NCBI RefSeq assembly: GCF_001424945.1
Contig: NZ_LMCW01000056.1
Location: 124,001-188,000 of the forward strand
Direction of reading: 5' to 3'
DNA from: Rhizobium sp. Root1203
GTDB lineage: Bacteria; Pseudomonadota; Alphaproteobacteria; Rhizobiales; Rhizobiaceae
Length of the DNA stretch: 64,000 bases
Positions 26,995 through 34,859 of this stretch are shown in pieces. Each line of letters begins with the position of its first letter. Positions within the stretch are counted from its first letter, which is position 1. Made by a program: the position numbers and the translations under genes. The notes beneath the pieces were generated by a model. It was not told where the DNA came from. It did no database searches and saw nothing but the letters and a program-made list of their open reading frames with translations.

Positions 26995-27759
26995 CTATTC
27001 TGGCATCGCGCCCCTCTTGGAGCGATCCCGGTGCAGTTTCTGCACTTCCTGCCCCTCGTTCAGAAGCTTGATCATCTGACGTCGCGCAGCGTCAGGCTGC
27101 CCGCTCGCGATCGCCTCGTAGACGTCCTGATGCCACTTGATCCAGCGTTCGTCATCAGCAGGCGTTCTCTCGAGGCCGACGTGAAAGATGTGTCTCAATG
27201 CAGCGGAAATCAGCGCTCCGAACGCCTGAAACAACACATTTCCTGTCGCTGCCAGGATCGCGTTGTGAAACGCCAGGTCGTGCTCGATCTTTTCCTCGAT
27301 GGTGCTCGCAAGAGCCATGCCGAGAAGGGCGTGCTTCATGCGCTGAAGATCCTGAGGGCTCGAACGGTCGGCTGCAAGCTCGGCCGCAGTCGGCTCGAAC
27401 GACGCTCTCAGCTCGTAGAGATCCGCACTCGCCTGCTCGGCCTGGTTCCGGCTACCCAATCTCCACGCGAGAACCTGGGGATCCAGCAGGTGCCAGGAAC
27501 TGGGATGCGTGACGCGGGTGCCGCTACGCGGTCTGCTGTCGATAATGCCTTTGGCTGAGAGGATCTTTACTGCCTCCCGGATCACTGTCCGTGACGTGCC
27601 GAACTCCGCGCTCAAATCCTGCTCGGTTCCGATGGACGCGCCGAAGGTCAACGCACCTCCGACAATCCGTCTGCCCAGCGTTTCAACAACGGCGTCATGG
27701 AATCGTTCACGGCCAGGACCTGCACGGCCATCGCCCAATCCGGTGCTCGCGCTTGTCAT
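26995..27759 (-). CDS. GntR/FadR-family regulator with FCD domain, beside the sugar-acid dehydratase
   Basis: 254 residues from ATG 27759 (GGGG-type site upstream); the frame opens 18 codons earlier with a sequence unlike the family. Winged helix GTSRTVIREAVKILSAKGI, then RSGTRV and SSWHLLDPQVL shared word for word with the regulator at 16806. The FCD domain follows with EHDLAFHNAIL and KWHQDVYEAI. It is divergent from the IlvD/Edd-type dehydratase, with the shared 14-base word in between. Its 3' end is 11 bases from the lyase gene, which is convergent. Confidence 0.88.
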   Translation of the reverse strand: MTSASTGLGDGRAGPGRERFHDAVVETLGRRIVGGALTFGASIGTEQDLSAEFGTSRTVIREAVKILSAKGIIDSRPRSGTRVTHPSSWHLLDPQVLAWRLGSRNQAEQASADLYELRASFEPTAAELAADRSSPQDLQRMKHALLGMALASTIEEKIEHDLAFHNAILAATGNVLFQAFGALISAALRHIFHVGLERTPADDERWIKWHQDVYEAIASGQPDAARRQMIKLLNEGQEVQKLHRDRSKRGAMPE

Positions 27760-27870
27760 TTTTGCAGTCCCCGTCTGTCCCGATAAACGCTCTAAGCTGT
27801 TGTGACAAACCAATCAAGACGGCTTGGCACTTGACGTCCGATCAATCCGTAAAATATATAACAAATAGCA

Positions 27871-27884
27871 TAATCATCATACAA
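27871..27884. promoter_or_regulatory. Probable GntR operator upstream of the dehydratase
   Basis: TAATCATCATACAA, identical to the word at 17742, ends ten bases before the dehydratase start. At that position a bound repressor would block the promoter or early elongation. It also lies within reach of the divergent GntR promoter. See the entry at 17742 for the matching site. Confidence 0.6.
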
Positions 27885-27894
27885 ATAGGAATCA

Positions 27895-29622
27895 ATGGTG
27901 TTGAAGGTCAAAATGCAGCGGCGGTCGCAAGCCTGGTTCGGAGGAATGGACAAGGACGCCTTCATACACCGGTCCTGGATGAAGAATCGTGGACTGCCTG
28001 ATGACGCATTCGACGGGCGCCCGATTATCGGAATATGCAACACCTTCTCAGAGTTTACACCCTGCAACGCGCATTTCAGAGAACTCGTCACGGACATCAA
28101 AGCCGGCGTGCTTGAAGCGGGCGGGCTACCGCTGGAATTCCCGGCATTCTCCTGTGGCGAATCGAATCTGAGACCGACGGCGATGCTGTTCCGCAACCTG
28201 GCCTCGATGGATGTGGAGGAGGCAATCCGCGGAAATCCGATGGATGGCGTCATTCTGATGGCCGGTTGCGATAAGACGACGCCCTCGCTCCTCATGGGTG
28301 CCGCAAGCTGTGACCTCCCGACGATCGTGATTTCAGGCGGGCCTATGCTCAACGGGCACTACCGCGGCAAGACCATTGGATCCGGCACCGACGTATGGAA
28401 ATTGTCTGAAGACGTTCGCGCGGGTGTGATGAGCCCGCAGGAATTTATGGAAGCCGAAAGCGCGATGTCGCGCTCGGCCGGCCACTGCATGACGATGGGA
28501 ACTGCTTCAACGATGGCGTCCATGGTCGAAGCGCTCGGGGTTGCCCTGCCCACGAACGCGGCATGGCCGGCGGTGGACGCGCGCCGTGCAAGGCTCGCCC
28601 GCATGACGGGGCGTCGGGCGGTGGCAATGGTCGACGAAGACCTTCGCCTTTCGAAAATATTGACGAAGGAGGCGTTCGAGAACGCCATCCGCATCAACGG
28701 CGCGATCGGGGGTTCGACCAATGCCGTGGTTCACTTGCTGGCAATCGCCGGTCGCATCGGCGTCGATCTGACGCTGGAAGATTGGGACCGGCTCGGCAGG
28801 GACGTGCCGACCATTGTCGATCTGATGCCATCTGGCCGGTTCCTTATGGAGGATTTCTGTTACGCCGGAGGTATTCCAGTTGTCATGGCAGAGATTGCGG
28901 ATCTGTTGAAACTCGATGCTTTGACGGTGACGGGGCGCTCCGTGGGCGCCAATATCGAGGGTGTCGTGAACTACGGTCCCGAAGTCATCCGCAGCCGCGA
29001 CAATCCCCTCGTCGAAAGCGGCGGCATTGCTGTTCTCAGGGGCAATCTCGCGCCCGATGGAGCCGTACTGAAACCATCCGCCTCCTCCCCACATTTGCTT
29101 TCGCATCGTGGCCCGGCCGTCGTCTTCGAGAACATCGAAGATTTCCACGCGAGGATCGATGATCCCGAGCTCGACGTCGACGAGAACTCGATCCTTGTGC
29201 TGAAGGGGGCGGGGCCGCGTGGCTATCCCGGTATGGCGGAGGTCGGAAACATGGCTCTTCCGAAGAAATTGCTCGCGCGGGGCATTCGCGACATGGTGCG
29301 GATATCCGATGGCCGCATGAGCGGCACTGCCTATGGCACAGTCGTGCTGCATGTGTCGCCGGAGGCCGCGGCCGGCGGCCCACTCGCCCTCGTGAGAACC
29401 GGCGACATGGTTTGCCTCGATGTCGAAATGCGAACTCTGACGCTCGAAGTCTCGGACGACAAGTTGGCTGAGCGGCGGGCGAATTGGAAGGCGCCTGAAC
29501 CGGCCATGGCCACCGGCTATCAGAGTCTCTACGTGAAGTCCGTCATGCAGGCAAACACGGGCGCAGATCTCGATTTTCTCGTCGGTTGCCGCGGTGCTGC
29601 CGTGCCGCGCGAGAGCCACTGA
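27895..29622 (+). CDS. IlvD/Edd-family sugar-acid dehydratase, L-arabinonate type
   Basis: 575 residues. The three cysteines expected to hold a [2Fe-2S] cluster are visible: C57 (TPCN), C125 (AGCDKTTPS, next to the metal-linked Lys) and C198 (AGHCMTMGT). Long stretches such as LVGCDKTTPSLLMGAASCD-like, GGSTNAVVHLLAIAGR and NMALPKKLLARGI follow the Rhizobium L-arabinonate dehydratase as I remember it. Related enzymes use other pentonates or hexonates, so the substrate is inferred from the nearby arabinose-type importer. ATG 27895 has AGGA at six bases; ATG 27913 is an alternative. It is divergent from the GntR gene. Confidence 0.87.
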   Translation: MVLKVKMQRRSQAWFGGMDKDAFIHRSWMKNRGLPDDAFDGRPIIGICNTFSEFTPCNAHFRELVTDIKAGVLEAGGLPLEFPAFSCGESNLRPTAMLFRNLASMDVEEAIRGNPMDGVILMAGCDKTTPSLLMGAASCDLPTIVISGGPMLNGHYRGKTIGSGTDVWKLSEDVRAGVMSPQEFMEAESAMSRSAGHCMTMGTASTMASMVEALGVALPTNAAWPAVDARRARLARMTGRRAVAMVDEDLRLSKILTKEAFENAIRINGAIGGSTNAVVHLLAIAGRIGVDLTLEDWDRLGRDVPTIVDLMPSGRFLMEDFCYAGGIPVVMAEIADLLKLDALTVTGRSVGANIEGVVNYGPEVIRSRDNPLVESGGIAVLRGNLAPDGAVLKPSASSPHLLSHRGPAVVFENIEDFHARIDDPELDVDENSILVLKGAGPRGYPGMAEVGNMALPKKLLARGIRDMVRISDGRMSGTAYGTVVLHVSPEAAAGGPLALVRTGDMVCLDVEMRTLTLEVSDDKLAERRANWKAPEPAMATGYQSLYVKSVMQANTGADLDFLVGCRGAAVPRESH

Positions 29623-30223
29623 CAGGCCGAGCCAAGTCAGAGTACCCAAGCGAAGTCAGCACTCCGAAACAACGGCTTCTGCTGGGCATGGCGAACGCTT
29701 TAGTTTGCCTCAGACTATTGCGGAGAATTCACTGGACGCCGTTCAGCCTTTGGACGAGCGTTGCCACGCACGGTAAGCCTCTCTGTGCCCCTCCCGAACG
29801 GGGTCGTTGCACATCCGTCTCTCCATCCAGCTCGAGAGACGGGTGGTTCGCTCTAAATGCCAAAAGCGGCACTTGGCAATCCTTGGGGAGATTGATGGGA
29901 GAAAAGGTCGAGCACGCAGCCACCCATTCATGGGTTGAGGTCCATATCCCTGGGGTCAGTTGGGTCGGTTTCGATCCTGTCGACAAGCGCTATCCCGATG
30001 TGCGTCATATGCGTGTCGCCGTGACCGAGGCACCGGGTTGCCGCGAGTTTAGGGACGGTTGTCAAAGGCTGTCGGTTCCACCAAGCTTCCGTTGAAGCAA
30101 AAGCCGGTGGATGAATTCGGACCCGTACTCCAGTCGCCTCTCGTCGGATCGCAACACGATACCCTCGCGCCTATCGCAAGCGCTGCCACATCACAAATGC
30201 TCAGCACGTCTACCTCGTTTACA
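29623..30223. other. Gene-poor stretch with a decayed gene
   Basis: Apart from the transglutaminase remnant at 29895 I see no real gene. Open frames on both strands lack ribosome sites and family features. The stretch marks the left edge of a decaying region that runs to about 34500. Confidence 0.5.
29895..30035 (+). pseudogene. Remnant of a transglutaminase-like protein
   Basis: A 47-codon block translates to a piece with ATHSWVEVHIPGVSWVGFD and then PVDKRYPDVRHMRVAVTEAP. This is the His and Asp part of the catalytic region of bacterial transglutaminase-like proteins (usually HAWVEVY...GWVGFDPTN). The Cys-containing part and both flanks of the gene are not found in any frame nearby. It is therefore a deleted fragment, with the surrounding open frame giving only chance residues. 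Confidence 0.7.
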
Positions 30224-30612
30224 TCAGTTGACCCGAGATGGAGGCTCCGCCAGCTCAAGGACCCGGTGGATGGCATTCATCAGCAGCGCGGCTTCTATCG
30301 GTTTCGATATCCAACCGGTTGCTCCGGCGGAACGAGCTTTGAGCTTGTACTCCCGTTCCGTCTCGGTCGACAAAACCAGGATGGGCAATGCTTTGAACCG
30401 TGCCGAATTGCCGACGCTTCTATGAGCTGGAGCCCGTCTAGCCGCAGCATGTGGACGTCCGTTATCAAGAGGTCCGGATTGACTTCCCCCAATAAATCCA
30501 GCGCCTCCTGGCCGTCCTTTGCCTGATAGACACTGAATGAGGTCAAGCCGAGCGAAAGGAGAATGAGGTTTCGAATTGTTCGCGAGTCATCGACTATCAA
30601 TATTCGTTTCAT
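30224..30612 (-). pseudogene. CheY-like response regulator with a frameshift
   Basis: The frame from 30612 begins MKRILIVDDSRTIRN, with the acidic pair of the receiver domain, and continues with phosphoacceptor-type LLITDVHM. It loses family likeness after LQLIEA. The neighbouring frame picks up with ARFKALPILVLSTETE, the conserved Thr region, then ATGWISKP with the conserved Lys, and ends RVLELAEPPSRVN at the stop at 30224. A single one-base shift between about 30405 and 30425 explains this. The repaired product would be about 129 residues, normal for a single-domain CheY. Sequencing error is possible. Confidence 0.75.
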
Positions 30613-30625
30613 GAAATCGTCTTAG

Positions 30626-31273
30626 CTATATGATGCGCAACCGGCAGGCCAACGCCACGGCCTGGGTTCTATTCGTCACGTCGAGTTTTCTGATTGCGGA
30701 CTTGATGTAGGCGTTGATCGTTGCGGCTGACAGGTCGAGGATCATGGAGATTTCCTCGCTGCTTTTTCCAGCCGCCGTCCATCTCAAGCATTCAACTTCC
30801 CGCCTCGAAAGCGGCCGCCCTTGGGATGCCTTGAGCTCGAAAAAAGTATTCACGGCTGCCAGTGATCGTACGAAGGCGGTATGAATATTCCACTCGCCCG
30901 ACGAAGCGCCGCTGAAAATCACAAGATACCGTGACCCGCTTGGATCATGCAGAGTGAAACCGCAAATCTCAGTTCCAATTTGAGGCAGGTCTACATCGCG
31001 GTTCAATCCTGAGTACAATGCGCTTGAGGGCGAGACGACGGGTAACGTCGTCCGGCGGCACCGATCCATGAATGAGCTGGCAAAGAACTGGTCAGACTGC
31101 CTGTATTTTCTAATCAGGTCATCTGGCCAATTGGTGGCGATCATATTCTCGAAGAAGCTCGTCTTGTCAGCCTGAGGGAACTGAAGCGCGACATAATATT
31201 GAAAGTTTTCGGCAGCACAGATCTCCATCATCTCATCGCCGAGCCGTGAGGACCTGTCCTCTTGAATAGCCAT
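30626..31273 (-). CDS. Orphan LuxR-type transcription regulator
   Basis: 215 residues from ATG 31273; the frame opens four codons earlier with TTG. The C-terminal 65 residues are a LuxR/FixJ helix-turn-helix (LSRREVECLRWTAAGKSSEEI, then TINAYIKSAIRKLDV). The N-terminal 150 residues resemble the autoinducer-binding domain in length and layout, but I cannot confirm the ligand-contact residues. No luxI-type synthase is in the window, so it would be a solo receptor. It lies 13 bases upstream of the broken CheY gene on the same strand, a possible former operon. Confidence 0.8.
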   Translation of the reverse strand: MAIQEDRSSRLGDEMMEICAAENFQYYVALQFPQADKTSFFENMIATNWPDDLIRKYRQSDQFFASSFMDRCRRTTLPVVSPSSALYSGLNRDVDLPQIGTEICGFTLHDPSGSRYLVIFSGASSGEWNIHTAFVRSLAAVNTFFELKASQGRPLSRREVECLRWTAAGKSSEEISMILDLSAATINAYIKSAIRKLDVTNRTQAVALACRLRII

Positions 31274-32724
31274 TACTATCGCCAACGGCGGAACCCCTGA
31301 ACGAAGCTGACCTGATGCGTTGTCAGCATGTATGTGATGAAGTCAGCGGACGTAGCGCGTCGGCAGTCGCTGCATCGTATGTTGAAGTCCAAGTGGTTCT
31401 CCTCCAGTTTGTCGAGTTCATCTCGGGAATGCTGATGTCAGTACACAATCCTGTGATACGAAGCTCAGTTGGATATTGTTACAGGCGATGTCGGTAATGT
31501 TCGTTCGATGTCAGCCACAAGGTGAAATGCGGGCAAAGCACCAAAAATACCGCAGTGCCGACCCGCGAGCGACGCGACGCGGGCCGGCACCAGAAGTGTC
31601 TGCTGGGTGACGATGGCATCCTTAGTGGATGGACAGGGCGCATGCGGCAATGCGACCTAAGCAGACACTTTTTCCGAACGTCTCAACGCGTATTTTCGAT
31701 CGCGTACTTGAGGGGCACACCACTCGAACGCAAACGCATGGCGCATCGTTTTTGAGAGGAATCTCGGCTTGCAGAATCTCACCGTCAGGCTATTCCAGCT
31801 AGCAAACAACGCATTTCCCCCGGCGTTTTGAGCGATTGTGAGCGGTTGAAGGAATTCTAATTTGCGGTTGATGCGCTGCAATACATCAAATTTGACGAGA
31901 CGTTTTGTGGCCCTGCATTCGCGGCCCCGGCCCATGTCGCCTATCGCGAAACATCCATTCCCATTGCGATACCTACAGGGTTGTGCCCAGTAGGGGCGAC
32001 CAGCGATGCGATCAGTGTCGACGCGCCTGGACGCTACAAGAAAGACGGTTTGTGGGCCGTGGAAATTGGCCCACGACACAAACATTGCTCTCAATTTAAT
32101 TGATAAGATGCAATGGGATAGGCCAAGCGAGCCATTTGCGGTTCCGAGCCCTCCCGTAACGCCAGAGGCATTCCGCGACGAGGTGACCGGTCAGTTTTTG
32201 CAACGTTGGGAGCTTACATATGGGCGATATAGCGCGAGCGTGCCGAGTGAAGGGCCTCGGATATATGGCGGCGAACAAGCATGAATAAAACTCATCCAAT
32301 TGAGTTTTATTCATGGAAGGCGGACGGCGATTAGGCCGGGCGACAGATCTCGCTCGGGGCCCCTACTAAAAAGCCGTGATCTGCATCCGAAACGACAAGG
32401 AGGACGGAGCGCAGGGAGCTATTTGAGTACGGTCCGCTTTGTCGTTTTTGCAACCAGTCTAAGTCGAATGTTGCGCCAACCAACGCACCTGGGTGCAGGA
32501 CATGGATGTGAGAATTTCTCACGGTATCTCTGGAAGGCGGAACAATTGTGAAACGGGCTGCACCCTCTATGCCATCCGGCCGCAGCGAGAGCTTCTGTGT
32601 CAAGTCTTCCCGACGATACACTAAGACGATGGAAGACCTGTCAACGTGGATGCATCACGAAAAGCAGGCCATGATCGCCTCAAAAGGGCTAACTAAAATT
32701 CCGGGCTAGCTGTTCTCTTCAAAC
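31274..32724. other. 1.45-kb region without a supportable gene
   Basis: Open frames here (the longest about 145 codons on the minus strand at 31657-32094) have no ribosome site, no family features, and overlap one another. The one clear structure is the inverted repeat at 32280. The stretch looks like decayed or non-coding DNA. No insertion-sequence ends or transposase words were recognised. Confidence 0.5.
32280..32315. repeat. Perfect AT-rich 15-bp inverted repeat
   Basis: CATGAATAAAACTCA (32280-32294) and TGAGTTTTATTCATG (32301-32315) pair perfectly around a 6-base loop. There is no recognised gene within 400 bases on either side. It could be an operator dyad, a terminator of an unrecognised transcript, or a mobile-element scar. 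Confidence 0.6.
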
Positions 32725-33093
32725 CTACGAGAGAGCAGACAACAAAGCGGCGTTCGCGTCGTGTGCCTGCAAGCTCGGTTCATCTTGAACGCCCGCCTCC
32801 ACCGGTATGATGTCGCCCAAGCGTCCTCTGACCTCAGCCAGCGTCGCGTGGTCCACCTCATAGAATACCGTTTGCGATTGACGGCGGCCTCTGACCAGCC
32901 GACTTTCGCGCAATATGGCAAGATGCTGGGAAAGGGCCGATTGGCTGAGGCCAACGCGCCCGGCGAGCACATTGACCGAGAGCTCCCCTCGGGCCAATTC
33001 GTTTAGAACCAGCAGACGATTGCCATTGGCAAGTGCGCGAAGCAGCCTGGCAAGACTAAGCGCATCCATGCGAAATTCAGAATAACGTTCCAT
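32725..33093 (-). CDS. ArsR/SmtB-family winged-helix regulator, NolR-like
   Basis: 122 residues. The recognition helix GLSQSALSQHLAILR and the wing LVRGRRQSQTVFYEV resemble rhizobial NolR and other ArsR-type repressors. ArsR metal-site cysteines (ELCVCDL) are absent, reading ELSVNVL, so metal sensing is unlikely. GAGAGAGG precedes the start; a second Met nine codons in is an alternative. No functionally linked neighbour is obvious. Confidence 0.82.
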   Translation of the reverse strand: MERYSEFRMDALSLARLLRALANGNRLLVLNELARGELSVNVLAGRVGLSQSALSQHLAILRESRLVRGRRQSQTVFYEVDHATLAEVRGRLGDIIPVEAGVQDEPSLQAHDANAALLSALS

Positions 33094-33222
33094 CGGCCTC
33101 TCTCTTGGAATTTCATGTTTGTTGGTTTTCCCGGCAAGGACAATTGTTTAAATCTCGTCAACGTGAGCTCAACTCACGATGGCAATAGCCGTCTTTGGGG
33201 CATATCGATGCGTACGACTCCT

Positions 33223-34092
33223 TCACGCGCCCTGGCTCGCGGTCCGTCGCACCCAGGAGGCAAAGTCCCTGATCTGCGGCTCGTGTCTGCGGGCTTGCTT
33301 GATGTTCATGAAATAGGATCTGCCTGATGGCATCCTCCCTTGATGCCAAAGGACTACCCGTCGCTTTGCAACGGCGCCCTCAGCGAGAAAATGAGGGACA
33401 AGGCCGATGCCCAGACTGTGCTCAGCCATCTCCAGGGCGAAAATGTAATGACTGGCGCCAACGAAGGAGGCGCCTTGAAGCATCTCCTTCCGCTGTACGA
33501 AATCTGCAAATCTAACCCAGTCTTCGCCGATCTTGCGATGGTCGAGATTGGTAGAAATCAGCGTACATCGGGGTTCGCATTTTGCGGGTGATCGGTCAGG
33601 CCCAGTCACCGCCACGAGCTCCTCGTCGAGGAGTTTCGTGCTCCAGAAGCCATCCTTTAGCGGTTCGTTCGTAAAGAACACGTCTGCGGTCGCGTCGCCT
33701 AGATCGGGGTCGTACGGCTGCATCTTCAACTGGATATTGAGATCCGCCAGTTTCGTGCATTGCTTGATACGGCGGATGAGCCATCCCGAACCGAAGCAGC
33801 TGCAAGCGGCAACTCGCAATACGCCCTGAGCGTCGCCGACGCTCTGTGACACCGAGCTCTGGATGTGGGAAAAAGCGAAACTCAGCGATTGGGCAAGGCG
33901 AATCCCGCGTTGGGAAAAGATCAGCTTTCTCCCATTCTTTTCAATAAGCCCTTCTCCGACCTGTATCCTGAGGTGGCGCAATTGGTGACTAATGGCGCTT
34001 GGCGTGATCGCAAGCTCCATGGATGCGCCTATGATCGATCCATGCCGGTAGACACATTCGAAAATCTGCAATGCCCTGATATTATAGTGCAT
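33223..34092 (-). CDS. LysR-family transcription regulator, GcvA-like
   Basis: 289 residues from ATG 34092. The open frame extends 53 codons further up, but those residues are basic, low-complexity and outside the LysR fold, while GGATGCGGAA precedes the chosen ATG. The helix-turn-helix is at about 8-65 (IFECVYRHGSIIGASMELAITPSAISHQLRHL). The substrate-binding domain follows, ending in GIGLVPHFLAEGAVAKRRVV. The pattern is nearest to the GcvA/AmpR branch. No divergent target gene is evident; the gene to its left (33093 downward) is on the same strand. Confidence 0.82.
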   Translation of the reverse strand: MHYNIRALQIFECVYRHGSIIGASMELAITPSAISHQLRHLRIQVGEGLIEKNGRKLIFSQRGIRLAQSLSFAFSHIQSSVSQSVGDAQGVLRVAACSCFGSGWLIRRIKQCTKLADLNIQLKMQPYDPDLGDATADVFFTNEPLKDGFWSTKLLDEELVAVTGPDRSPAKCEPRCTLISTNLDHRKIGEDWVRFADFVQRKEMLQGASFVGASHYIFALEMAEHSLGIGLVPHFLAEGAVAKRRVVLWHQGRMPSGRSYFMNIKQARRHEPQIRDFASWVRRTASQGA

Positions 34093-34503
34093 TTCCGCAT
34101 CCTGCCCGGTTGGCGCAAGCGGTCGCTTACGTTTGCCCAGTCCCTGTCTGGTGGACACGGGGGCGGCGTGAACAGCGATCACGTGGCTTGGTGCATGGCC
34201 AAGCCTGCGTCTTCGGAGGTGCGATATAACAGCAGTTTTCGTGGTCGACAATTGGGAGCAATGGTAATATCTTTATATTAGCTGGTATTATGCTGAATTC
34301 CTCTGATACTTTGGTCTTAGCGTGCTGTATTTCACGGCAGCGCACCTCCCAATTGACCTGCAAATCGCCGAAATTAGCCCTCCTTCGGGGCGAGTGCGGA
34401 GGATGCTTGAGTTTGGTTCATGTGTTGCTCACTGCGCGCGCGATATGCATTGAGAATATAACTAGACAAAATCCTTGCTACCGAACGATTTGGCGGAGAT
34501 ACA
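34093..34503. other. Upstream region of the LysR gene
   Basis: Four hundred bases with no gene I can support. The stretch around 34258-34290 is unusually AT-rich and could hold a promoter. The rest shows nothing. Confidence 0.4.
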
Positions 34504-34737
34504 ATGGCCGGTCTTGATATTGAAAGCTGGGCTTTTGCAGCCCACAATATCGTTTTGCATCAAGGGCTGAATCTGGCCAAGGCGGCCCAGGACCTCGACC
34601 ATACGCGGTCCAAGAGGGTTGTGGAGGAGCTTCGGACTGTCATTACCGAGGCCATTATCGAGGCCTGTTCGTTCTCCCGGCCCAGCCAGTCGGATGCCGC
34701 GTTCGAAAAGGTTTCCCCCCAGTTCCAGTGGGTTTAG
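34504..34737 (+). CDS. Small hypothetical protein
   Basis: 77 residues, starting MAGLDIESWAFAAHN, with GGCGGAG eight bases before the ATG. It is predicted to be mostly helical, without signal peptide or membrane segment, and slightly acidic in its first half. I do not recognise the family. The good ribosome site and codon use like that of nearby genes support a real gene. It stands alone, 120 bases before the cardiolipin synthase. Confidence 0.5.
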   Translation: MAGLDIESWAFAAHNIVLHQGLNLAKAAQDLDHTRSKRVVEELRTVITEAIIEACSFSRPSQSDAAFEKVSPQFQWV

Positions 34738-34859
34738 CCCGCGCGCCTATGTCGGAAGCCGACCGGATATGCACGGAAGAGAGATTTTGGGCGCCGTCGC
34801 TGACGTTTTATGGGTTCAGTAGCTTTTGCTAAGGATCTTCTCAGCTATATTTTCAACCC

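Noticed and set aside
31657..32094. Open frame of 145 codons on the minus strand in the gene-poor region
   Set aside because: No ribosome site, basic and cysteine-scattered composition, no family resemblance. An overlapping plus-strand frame is equally long, so neither is supported.
32331..32621. Open frame of 96 codons on the minus strand
   Set aside because: GTG start without ribosome site and no recognisable features.
33223..34251. Longer LysR protein with 53 extra N-terminal residues
   Set aside because: The extension is outside the LysR fold and has no ribosome site; ATG 34092 gives normal length.
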